Part shown: positions 1 to 6,891 of the stretch, one piece after another
Numbering within the stretch: the stretch's first letter is position 1
Layout of the letters: every line of letters begins with the position of its first letter
Source: CAZCAQ01 sp964563965
Lineage (GTDB): Bacteria > Patescibacteriota > WWE3 > UBA101185 > UBA10185
Length of the DNA stretch: 11,543 nucleotides
Reading direction: 5' to 3'
Assembly (NCBI GenBank): GCA_964563965.1
Contig: CAZLZI010000034.1
Span: 1 to 11,543, forward strand
Program-made: the position numbers and the translations under genes
Notes under the pieces: generated by a model
What the model was told of the DNA's origin: nothing
The model's database searches: none
The model's input: the letters and a program-made list of their open reading frames with translations, nothing else

Positions 1-353
1 GATGCTAGTAAAGCCCACATTTGGGTAAGGCCAATAGATGGTATCACAAAGCCAAAAATTATCAAATCCGGAATACGGCCCACACTTTGATCAAATTGTG
101 GGAGAAAGGCAGATAGTAAATACAGCATTACAAACATAATGCCACTCGATAAAATGAAGGCAAAAGGTCCTTTAGAAGGAAGTGATAAGAGAGACGCTAG
201 ATGCGGAAATACAAAGTTTACAAGAGCAAGTGCAAAAATAACCAGTAAATACCCATATAGCACATCGCCAGAAAAAAAGAAGGCGTTAATAAGGACACGG
301 GTAAAGTAAAACGCAATGAAAGTATAGACAAAGGTTTTTAAGATTTTCTTCAC
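1..353 (-). CDS. Partial small multi-TM membrane protein, phage-holin-4 (PF04020)-like
   Basis: Reading leftward from a GTG at 353-351, the frame stays open to the window edge (at least 117 residues, C-terminus missing). An in-frame TAG five codons upstream leaves GTG as the only good start. The product is almost wholly hydrophobic. I see four likely membrane segments near residues 4-26, 31-55, 62-82 and 93-115, with few charges except an N-terminal MKKILK. The pattern LVNFVFPHLASLLSLPSKG, followed by a hydrophobic stretch ending LYLLSAFLP, resembles the 4-TM PF04020 family often annotated 'phage holin family protein', whose cellular role is unknown. This is a pattern match from memory, so the family call is tentative; that it is a membrane protein is firm. 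It lies 15 bp after the uvrC stop on the same strand with its own -10 box. Confidence 0.65.
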   Translation of the reverse strand, partial: MKKILKTFVYTFIAFYFTRVLINAFFFSGDVLYGYLLVIFALALVNFVFPHLASLLSLPSKGPFAFILSSGIMFVMLYLLSAFLPQFDQSVGRIPDLIIFGFVIPSIGLTQMWALLA

Positions 354-365
354 CTCAAAAGTATA
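354..365 (-). promoter_or_regulatory. -10 box six bases before the GTG of the membrane gene
   Basis: On the minus strand TATACT (365-360, five of six consensus matches) is followed by TTTGAG and then the GTG start. With normal sigma70 geometry the transcript would start at the G of GTG, giving a leaderless mRNA. A GAGG touches the GTG but has no spacing and could not work as a Shine-Dalgarno. The -35 candidate, TAGAAG at 17-bp spacing inside the uvrC 3' end, is weak. Confidence 0.45.
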
Positions 366-368
366 CTA

Positions 369-1709
369 TTATTCTTTTTGATCTTCTATGCTCTTAACAC
401 GAATCTTATGATGATAGGCACGCGCAAATCGGTGAGCTTCATCTCTAAGCCTCTGTGCCAATTTTAAACCTTCATTTCTTCGATCAAGCACAATATCTTT
501 AAAAGCAGTTCCATCATGATAAATAAGTTTCTCTTCTTTTTTAGCAAGACCAACGACCGGAATACTTAACTCAAGCTGCGTAAGTACCTCAAGAATAGTG
601 GAAACTTGACCCTTCCCTCCATCAATTAGTAGCAGGTCTGGCAGTTCCCAATTAGGAACCTGTTTAATACCTTTGCTTAATCTGCGAGTAAGCACCTCAG
701 CAAGCATGGAAAAATCATCAGGGGTATTGGTCAATCTAATTCTAAACTTTTTATAGTTAGCTTTAGTTATTCTGCCATCTACGGCACACACTAACGACCC
801 CACAGCTTCTTTTCCCGAGAGATTTGAAATATCGTAACATTCAATAACTCTGGGGGGTTTAGTTAGGATTGGTATCGCCTCAACTAAAGCAACAAGTGAT
901 TGCTCCATAATATCTTGGACAAGATATGGATTGTCGATGTACGACTGTGGTACTCGAAATGTTTCTTTTGCATAAGTAAACTTCCGCAATAAATCACGAA
1001 CCTGCGCCGCGTTTTCAAAATCCTCACTTTTAGATAACTTAGCCATTTGTCTTGTTAAGTCTGAAATAAGCGCATTGGTTTGACCATTTAGTATTTTTTT
1101 AACTTGCAGAATATTATTGTTATAACGTGTAAGATCGGTATTGACACATGGTGCTGTGCATAAACCAATAAAGCCATATAAGCATGGGCGTTTTGCTTTT
1201 CGATATTTCTCAAATTTAGCAGATGAGCAATCTCTAAATGGAAATATCTTCCTAAGCGTTTTATATAAACTCTTAGCTGCTTCGGAACTAGTAAATGGTC
1301 CATAGAAGAGTGTACCGGGCAACAGGTCTCGCTCTCGAGCAAGCACAACCCGCGGAATGGTTACTTTAGTTCCTTCTCTTATCACCTGTCCTTTGTCAAT
1401 TACAATATAGATATATGACTTGTCATCTTTCAGCAAGATATTGTATTTAGGTAAGTGTTTCTTAATTAGGGATGCTTCGAGTATAAGAGCTTCTAACTCT
1501 GAGAATACTTCAATGTATTCGATGTCATGGATGTGTTGCACAAGTTGATATGTCTTTGAGTCTTTATCGATATTTAATACAAAGTATGACTTCACTCGAT
1601 GTTTAAGAGATTTAGCTTTGCCAATATATATAATCTCTCCCAAAATGTTCTTGAACTTGTATACACCTGGTACGCTAGGAAGGTTTTTTACTTTTGTTTT
1701 TAAATCCAC
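369..1709 (-). CDS. uvrC: UvrABC excinuclease subunit UvrC, short form without C-terminal HhH domain
   Basis: Nuclease subunit of UvrABC nucleotide excision repair; it makes the 3' and 5' incisions after UvrB is loaded at damage. The protein is 446 aa against about 550-610 for usual UvrC. The GIY-YIG domain is at residues 10-95 (GVY 15-17, YIG 28-30, R38, E78). A four-cysteine cluster follows at C161, C176, C184 and C188; in E. coli UvrC the equivalent cysteines bind an Fe-S cluster. A UVR (UvrB-binding) motif lies at about 213-247. The RNase H-like 5' nuclease keeps its triad: D293 in CYDISN, D363 in LIDGGKGQ, H426 in DEAHRFA. About 110 residues usually found between UVR and nuclease are absent, and the protein ends about 20 residues after DEAHRFA, so the tandem helix-hairpin-helix is missing. 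The start is GTG at 1709; an in-frame TAA lies just upstream and the N-terminus matches the family. Confidence 0.96.
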   Translation of the reverse strand: MDLKTKVKNLPSVPGVYKFKNILGEIIYIGKAKSLKHRVKSYFVLNIDKDSKTYQLVQHIHDIEYIEVFSELEALILEASLIKKHLPKYNILLKDDKSYIYIVIDKGQVIREGTKVTIPRVVLARERDLLPGTLFYGPFTSSEAAKSLYKTLRKIFPFRDCSSAKFEKYRKAKRPCLYGFIGLCTAPCVNTDLTRYNNNILQVKKILNGQTNALISDLTRQMAKLSKSEDFENAAQVRDLLRKFTYAKETFRVPQSYIDNPYLVQDIMEQSLVALVEAIPILTKPPRVIECYDISNLSGKEAVGSLVCAVDGRITKANYKKFRIRLTNTPDDFSMLAEVLTRRLSKGIKQVPNWELPDLLLIDGGKGQVSTILEVLTQLELSIPVVGLAKKEEKLIYHDGTAFKDIVLDRRNEGLKLAQRLRDEAHRFARAYHHKIRVKSIEDQKE

Positions 1710-1747
1710 CCACCTATTTTACAATTAATGGTAAACTAATAAAAATC
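1710..1747. promoter_or_regulatory. Divergent promoter region with mirror-image -10 boxes in a near-palindrome
   Basis: This 38-bp gap separates the GTG of uvrC from the ATG of the transglutaminase gene. On the minus strand TAAAAT (1721-1716), then six bases (AGGTGG), precedes the uvrC GTG, predicting a leaderless uvrC mRNA. On the plus strand TAAACT (1732-1737), preceded by TGG (an extended -10 motif), lies ten bases before the ATG, predicting a leader of about four bases. The two hexamers are exactly symmetric about 1726.5, within TTTACAATTAATGGTAAA (1718-1735), which is palindromic except for one base pair. Each -35 region would lie on the other promoter's start site; neither resembles TTGACA. 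The boxes and symmetry are visible; promoter function is inferred. Confidence 0.5.
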
Positions 1748-3586
1748 ATGAAAATTCTGCTCTTCATATTACTTATAGCAAGTTTGCCTTCCACTGCATT
1801 TGCCAGTGAATTCAGCACATCCTATAACACAACGTATGAGATACTGCCTAGCAATGAAGCTTTAATAGAGCAAAATATAAAAATAACCAATCAAGAAAAA
1901 GATGTGATAGCAACTGACTATGCTCTAATTATAAGACAACTTACGATAAGTGATGTGCAAGTTAAGGGAGATGATAAAGATATAACCTTGGATGTTGAGA
2001 CGGACAGTGATAAGACTGTAATAAAAGCTACCTTTTCAGAATTTGCTATCGGGCAGTTTAAATCTAAAGACTTTACAATCACATATAAAACAAAGGACAT
2101 AGCAGGAGTAGTCGGAGATGTTACAAATATAAGTATCCCTAAGATTCAAAATCTAGACTTAGTTGATGAATACAATATAAAGCTTATCGTCCCCAAAAGC
2201 TTTGGCCCTGTTATCTATGTTTCCCCCAACCCACTGTCCCAAGATGAGGATGCGACTTCCACAACATATTATTTTAATAAAGTTATTTTAAATAACATTG
2301 GCATTGATGCAGCTTTTGGTCAGAAACAACTCTTAAATTTTAAACTTGATTACATTTTGCAAAATGACTCCTATTTTACAAAAAATATGCAAATAGCACT
2401 CCCACCCTACTTGAAAGATAGGCAAACAGTTGCTTATAAGGAATTAACACCAAAGCCCTATAATATAGTAATAGATGCGGATGGTAATCAACTCGCGCAG
2501 TATCGTCTTGGGCCTAAACAAAAACTATTTATTACAGCTACTGGCAACGCCGAAGTCTTTGGGAAACAGATTGTGCCTTCATTCGGAGGTAAATTTAACC
2601 AGATGCCACCAAAACTCATTAGCGCTTATACCAAACCCGATCTCTACTGGGAAGTAGAACATCCTAAGATTGCAGAAATTGCAAATAAGCTTAAAGACCC
2701 AAATAAAACAGTAAGTGAGAATGCGCAAGCAATTTATGATTATGTAGGGCAAAACCTTAAGTACGATTTTAATCTGGTAAGAAACGAGTATATTGAACGA
2801 AATGGAGCATTAAAAGCATTAACAGAAGATAACAGTTGGGCTTGTATGGAGTTTACCGATGCCTTTATCGCCATAGCACGAGCCATGGGTATACCCGCAA
2901 GAGAATTAAATGGGTATGCATTCTCAGGCGAGAATGCAAACAAACCGATTTCCATTGGATTTAAATCAGGTGATGTGTTACATGCATGGCCAGAATTTTA
3001 TGATCCAAAGTATGGCTGGATTGCCATAGATCCCACATGGGGAAGTACTTCAGGGCTGGATTACTTTACCCGGTTAGATACCAATCATTTTGTATTCGCT
3101 CGTAAAGGATTGGATTCTGTTTATCCATTACCAGCAGGTGCATATAAAATTGACGGCTCAGAAAAACAAGTGGAAGTCGTGTTTTCACTTAACGAGAGTT
3201 TTACGGCAAGTGCAGTTACTGTGGTTACTTACCCAACTATGCTCATAAATCCACTAAGATTACTTAAACAAGAAAAGCCCTACTTTTTTGCCAACACAGG
3301 CAATCGAACTATAATAATAAATGGCGTCGAGCTTCCGCCATACGCTCACAAAAAGATATATGTTAAGCAGAGTGATTTAACTCCGTCAGACAAAATGGTA
3401 TTTACAGAGAGCAAGTCATATACCTATCTGTTTGGGGATATCAGACAAAGTATAGTCTTTTACTTTATCGCATTTGTCGTAGCGCTTGTGCCGTGTACGA
3501 TTCTTCTTGTTTTAATAACTCATGTAAAGGACCTGAGAACAGGAGTCTCCCGCCGTCTACGCCACCCTCGGGGCCAAGATCAATAA
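1748..3586 (+). CDS. Secreted, membrane-anchored transglutaminase-like (papain-fold) protein
   Basis: I choose ATG at 1748 (612 aa) because it opens a clean signal peptide, MKILLFILLIASLPSTAFA, with likely cleavage after residue 19; the 18 in-frame codons upstream run back into uvrC and look non-coding. An export-side region of about 200 residues, rich in predicted strands, follows. The transglutaminase-core domain lies at about 300-450 with a full triad: C366 (in NSWACMEF), H412 (in LHAWPEF) and D428 (in IAIDPTWG). A single TM segment at about 569-590 is followed by a basic tail, so the body should face outward, tethered at its C-terminus. Such domains may be proteases, amide hydrolases or cross-linkers; the substrate is unknown. 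It is the only complete plus-strand gene here. Its last 40 codons, including most of the TM, overlap the 3' end of uvrA on the opposite strand. Confidence 0.85.
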   Translation: MKILLFILLIASLPSTAFASEFSTSYNTTYEILPSNEALIEQNIKITNQEKDVIATDYALIIRQLTISDVQVKGDDKDITLDVETDSDKTVIKATFSEFAIGQFKSKDFTITYKTKDIAGVVGDVTNISIPKIQNLDLVDEYNIKLIVPKSFGPVIYVSPNPLSQDEDATSTTYYFNKVILNNIGIDAAFGQKQLLNFKLDYILQNDSYFTKNMQIALPPYLKDRQTVAYKELTPKPYNIVIDADGNQLAQYRLGPKQKLFITATGNAEVFGKQIVPSFGGKFNQMPPKLISAYTKPDLYWEVEHPKIAEIANKLKDPNKTVSENAQAIYDYVGQNLKYDFNLVRNEYIERNGALKALTEDNSWACMEFTDAFIAIARAMGIPARELNGYAFSGENANKPISIGFKSGDVLHAWPEFYDPKYGWIAIDPTWGSTSGLDYFTRLDTNHFVFARKGLDSVYPLPAGAYKIDGSEKQVEVVFSLNESFTASAVTVVTYPTMLINPLRLLKQEKPYFFANTGNRTIIINGVELPPYAHKKIYVKQSDLTPSDKMVFTESKSYTYLFGDIRQSIVFYFIAFVVALVPCTILLVLITHVKDLRTGVSRRLRHPRGQDQ

Positions 3587-6434
3587 CATAGTCACTGTTT
3601 CTAATGACATCTAGATTATGCTCAATAACAAGTACAGTATGGCCTTTTGCTGCAAGTCTTTTGATAATTGCAATCAGTCTTTCTAAATCAACAAAGTGCA
3701 ATCCGGTAGTCGGCTCATCAAGAATATAGAAAGTTGACCCTAACGGCCGTTTTGATAACTCATGCGCTAGTTTCACCCGCTGGGCTTCACCACCTGATAA
3801 AGTAGGCGCGGGTTGACCAAGTCGCATATAGCCAAGCCCAACATCGTAGATGGTTTCAAGCTTCCGCCTTATAGGCGGGATGTTGGCAAAAAATTCAAGC
3901 GCATGTTCCACAGTCATATCCAAAACATCTGCAATATTCTTACCTTTGTAATAGATTTCAAGTGCTTCTCGGTTATATCTTTTCCCATTACACACTTCAC
4001 AATTAACATACACGTCAGGCATAAACTGCATTTCAATCTTTAGTTGTCCTTCACCAAGACAAGCCTCACATCTCCCGCCCTTAACATTAAAGCTAAATCT
4101 TCCTTGGTTGTATCCACGAATACGTGCTTCTTCAGTTTTGGCATATAAATCTCTTATTAAGTCAAAGGTCTTAGTATAAGTTGCAGGGTTGGACTTTGGT
4201 GTTCTACCTATGGGAGACTGATCAATTGCTATCACGTTGTTTATATGTTCAACACCTTTTAAGACCTTAAAGGGCTCAGGTTTTTCATCATTTTTTAAAC
4301 CAAATTCTTGCCTTAATGCTCTATGTAGTGTGTCCATGACTAATGTCGATTTCCCAGAGCCAGAAACACCAGTTACACATATAAACTTGCCTAGAGGCAG
4401 ATCTACTGAAACATTTTTCAAATTGCGACCACTTGCTCCAGTGAGTATTAAATGTTCACCGACAATGGATTTTGTACTGGTTGTGATATCAAGTTCGTTT
4501 AGTTTCAATTTTTCAAAAGCCGCACCAACTTTTTTTCTGCCAGAAAGATAAGCGCCAGTTACTGAGTTTTTATCTTTTATAATTTCTTGTGGGCTACCTT
4601 GGGCAATAACATTGCCACCCTTTTCCCCTGCCCCTGGTCCAAAATCTACTATGTAATCAGATTCAAGCATCGTCTCCTCATCATGCTCAACTACTAGGAC
4701 TGTATTACCAATATCGCGTAAATGCTTGAGTGTTTTTATAAGCCGGCTTTGATCTTTTTGATGTAGTCCAATCGAGGGTTCATCAAGAACATATAACACA
4801 CCAGATAATCCTGAACCGATTTGTGAGGCAAGTCTAATACGCTGTGCTTCTCCACCTGATAGATGTGATGAAGATCTGCTTAGTGTGAGATACCCAAGAC
4901 CTACATCTTTTAAAAATGTAACTCTATAGGCAATCTCTTTCTGAATGGTTTGAGCTATAATAGTTTCTTTCTCGCTAAAAATGTCAGCTAACGATTGAAA
5001 CCATGGATCAAATTCATCAATTGATAATTGAGTAACTGCATAGATGTGTCTGCCACCAACTAACACGCTGAGAGATTCTTTCTTAAGACGTGCCCCCATA
5101 CAAACAGGACAAGGCTCAAGTACCATGTATTTTTCTATTTCTCTTCTAATAAAATCCGATTTTGTTTCTTTGTACCGTCTAAGCAGATTAGGTATTATGC
5201 CTTCAAACTTAGCAAAGTATGTGTTCTCTCTACCTTCTGACGTTCTATATGCAACACGAAACTTCTTTCCTTCTTCCACACCATTTAACAAGATATTCAT
5301 GTGTTTTTTACTCAACTCTCCAATGGGTATAGACAATGAAATAGCATATTCTTGTGATACTGCTTGTATTACTTTGGCAGTCCAGCCATCATTGTCAAAA
5401 GCGTTAGACCATACATAAAACCCACCTTCGTTAATGGAGAGTCTTGGATTATATAAAGTGATGGGATCTATTGTTAATTGTGTTCCAAGTCCATCACATG
5501 CGGCACATGCTCCATGAGGAGAGTTAAATGAGAATGTTCTAGGCTCGATTTCTGCAAGTGAGATATTGCAGATGGGACAAGCTAAGTTTTCGGAAAACAT
5601 ATGATCTTCAAATTCTTTCGGTGTTGTAGAAAAATCGAAATCGCTATCTAATATTAAAGAAAATAGCACATTGCCATTACCTAAATGCAAACTTGTTTCA
5701 ACTGCCTCAAAAATTTTAGAGTAAGTATTCTTTTCCATCTCCTCACTTTTCATAGTGTGTTTGGACAAAATTTGTCTTGATATGACTGCTTCAATGGTGT
5801 GTTTATTGTTTTTCAAAAGTACAATACTTTCGTTCAAGTCTGTCATCTCCCCATCAATACGTGCCCGCATAACACCTTGTTTTTTTAGATTATCAAGTAA
5901 AGTTGAATACTCACCTTTACGGTCTTGAACAACAGGTGCCATAATGACAAACCTTACACCTTTTTGCGATTTAAACTCAGGATGGTTTTTTACAGTTGAT
6001 AATATTGCATCAGCAATTTGTGCTGAACTCTGGCGAGCTATTTCTCTGCCACAATTAGGGCACATAGGATGCCCAACTCGAGCATAAAGCAATCTTAAAA
6101 AGTCATAGATTTCGGTAATAGTTCCTACTGTAGATCTAGGGTTTTTTGATGTGGTTTTCTGATCAATTGCAATTGCTGGAGATAAGCCATCTATTTTATC
6201 AACATCAGGTTTGTCCATAACACCTAAAAACTGTCTGGCATATGCTGAAAGACTCTCGACATAGCGTCTTTGCCCTTCCGCATATATGGTATCCATGGCA
6301 AGAGACGATTTGCCTGAGCCAGATACACCTGTAAAGACTATGAATTTATTCTTTGGAATTTCAAGATCAACATTTTTCAGATTGTGCTGTCTTGCACCTT
6401 TGATAATTATTTTGTCATTAGAACTAACGGCCAC
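3465..6434 (-). CDS. uvrA: UvrABC excinuclease subunit UvrA (tandem ABC ATPase)
   Basis: Damage-recognition ATPase of nucleotide excision repair; the UvrA dimer loads UvrB on damaged DNA. I choose the GTG at 6434 (989 aa), just before the conserved KIIIKGARQHNLKN. The open frame runs 26 codons further to a TTG, but that part has no UvrA similarity and spans the promoter. ABC module I has Walker A GVSGSGKSS (36-44), signature LSGGEAQR (525-532) and Walker B ending LDEPS (550-554). Module II has Walker A GVSGSGKST (689-697), signature LSGGEAQR (879-886) and Walker B with LDEPTTGLH (905-913). Zinc-type cysteine pairs are C286/C289 with C310/C313, C442/C445, and C789/C792 with C812/C815. The UvrB-binding region is present at about 130-280. 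The gene ends inside the convergent transglutaminase gene; its conserved DLGPEGG codons lie in or beside the overlap. No key residue is missing. Confidence 0.97.
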   Translation of the reverse strand: MAVSSNDKIIIKGARQHNLKNVDLEIPKNKFIVFTGVSGSGKSSLAMDTIYAEGQRRYVESLSAYARQFLGVMDKPDVDKIDGLSPAIAIDQKTTSKNPRSTVGTITEIYDFLRLLYARVGHPMCPNCGREIARQSSAQIADAILSTVKNHPEFKSQKGVRFVIMAPVVQDRKGEYSTLLDNLKKQGVMRARIDGEMTDLNESIVLLKNNKHTIEAVISRQILSKHTMKSEEMEKNTYSKIFEAVETSLHLGNGNVLFSLILDSDFDFSTTPKEFEDHMFSENLACPICNISLAEIEPRTFSFNSPHGACAACDGLGTQLTIDPITLYNPRLSINEGGFYVWSNAFDNDGWTAKVIQAVSQEYAISLSIPIGELSKKHMNILLNGVEEGKKFRVAYRTSEGRENTYFAKFEGIIPNLLRRYKETKSDFIRREIEKYMVLEPCPVCMGARLKKESLSVLVGGRHIYAVTQLSIDEFDPWFQSLADIFSEKETIIAQTIQKEIAYRVTFLKDVGLGYLTLSRSSSHLSGGEAQRIRLASQIGSGLSGVLYVLDEPSIGLHQKDQSRLIKTLKHLRDIGNTVLVVEHDEETMLESDYIVDFGPGAGEKGGNVIAQGSPQEIIKDKNSVTGAYLSGRKKVGAAFEKLKLNELDITTSTKSIVGEHLILTGASGRNLKNVSVDLPLGKFICVTGVSGSGKSTLVMDTLHRALRQEFGLKNDEKPEPFKVLKGVEHINNVIAIDQSPIGRTPKSNPATYTKTFDLIRDLYAKTEEARIRGYNQGRFSFNVKGGRCEACLGEGQLKIEMQFMPDVYVNCEVCNGKRYNREALEIYYKGKNIADVLDMTVEHALEFFANIPPIRRKLETIYDVGLGYMRLGQPAPTLSGGEAQRVKLAHELSKRPLGSTFYILDEPTTGLHFVDLERLIAIIKRLAAKGHTVLVIEHNLDVIRNSDYVIDLGPEGGVDGGRLLFSGPLHELLKQEESYTAQALRQMR

Positions 6435-6440
6435 TGAAGT

Positions 6441-6469
6441 ATTATACGGTATTTGTTCGGGTTTGTGAA
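6441..6469 (-). promoter_or_regulatory. uvrA sigma70-type promoter placing GTG at +1
   Basis: On the minus strand TTCACA (6469-6464, five of six matches to TTGACA), a 17-bp spacer and a perfect TATAAT (6446-6441) are followed by ACTTCA and the uvrA GTG. Standard geometry puts +1 at the G of GTG, so the mRNA should be leaderless. This is the best promoter match in the window. It begins 8 bp after the lysM stop, so uvrA can be transcribed independently of the wall genes upstream. There is no Shine-Dalgarno sequence before the GTG. Confidence 0.65.
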
Positions 6470-6477
6470 GATAAAAC

Positions 6478-6891
6478 CTAGTCACACTTCCGTAGAAGCT
6501 CCTGCCCGACAAAGACTTCAGAATCGATGGTTAAATTATTTGCTTCTGCTAACTTTGAGTATGCCTCCCCTGTTCCGCACACTCTTAGAGCAACATGCCA
6601 TAACCCCTCACCCTCTTGAACAGTTACTTTCTCCTCCTTGGTACTTTTGGGTGTCTTGGTACTTATTTGAGGCTGCACCTTCGGTTGAGTAGAAGCGGTT
6701 TGTTCTGCTGAAAGTGGTTGAATTTCAAGACTTTGTGAAAGTCTATTAAAATAAGTAATAGAAAATATTACAACTAAAAGTACAACGGTTAGGCCGAGGG
6801 TAAGATTCTTCCATGTGGAATACTCATTCTGCTTCTTCAAATCTGTCATTACCGTTGTAAATACATTTTTAACGTCTGTTAGTGCTATCAT
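6478..6891 (-). CDS. Single-pass membrane protein with C-terminal LysM domain
   Basis: 137 aa. A charged cytoplasmic N-terminus (1-28) leads to one TM segment (about 29-48), a polar linker rich in S, T, Q, K and P (about 51-87), and a LysM domain (about 88-135) with the typical VQEGEGLWHVA start and VGQELL end. LysM domains bind glycan chains of peptidoglycan, so the protein probably tethers membrane to wall or helps place the upstream PBP. Its start overlaps the end of the PBP gene by 23 bp, and GAAAGG lies five bases before the ATG, suggesting coupled translation. The LysM contains two cysteines, C105 and C136, which could form a disulfide outside the cell. The domain call is secure; the specific role is inferred from the neighbour. 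Confidence 0.87.
   Translation of the reverse strand: MIALTDVKNVFTTVMTDLKKQNEYSTWKNLTLGLTVVLLVVIFSITYFNRLSQSLEIQPLSAEQTASTQPKVQPQISTKTPKSTKEEKVTVQEGEGLWHVALRVCGTGEAYSKLAEANNLTIDSEVFVGQELLRKCD

Noticed and set aside
369..420. Frameshift explaining the short UvrC
   Set aside because: No HhH-like sequence is visible in any frame downstream; the next 350 bases encode a clean membrane protein.
1088..1348. 86-codon minus-strand open frame
   Set aside because: It is out of frame inside uvrC and has no domain features.
4237..4551. 104-codon plus-strand open frame
   Set aside because: It is antisense to the second Walker A region of UvrA; its open state follows from uvrA codon use.
5044..5418. 124-codon plus-strand open frame
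   Set aside because: It lies wholly opposite conserved UvrA coding sequence, has no recognisable domain and has no start signals; it is a shadow.
6435..6477. LexA/SOS box at uvrA
   Set aside because: I found neither CTGT-N8-ACAG nor GAAC-N4-GTTC near the uvrA, uvrB or uvrC starts.
6435..6512. N-terminal extension of UvrA to TTG 6512
   Set aside because: These 26 codons have no UvrA similarity, overlap the lysM end and contain the TTCACA/TATAAT promoter; GTG 6434 fits better.
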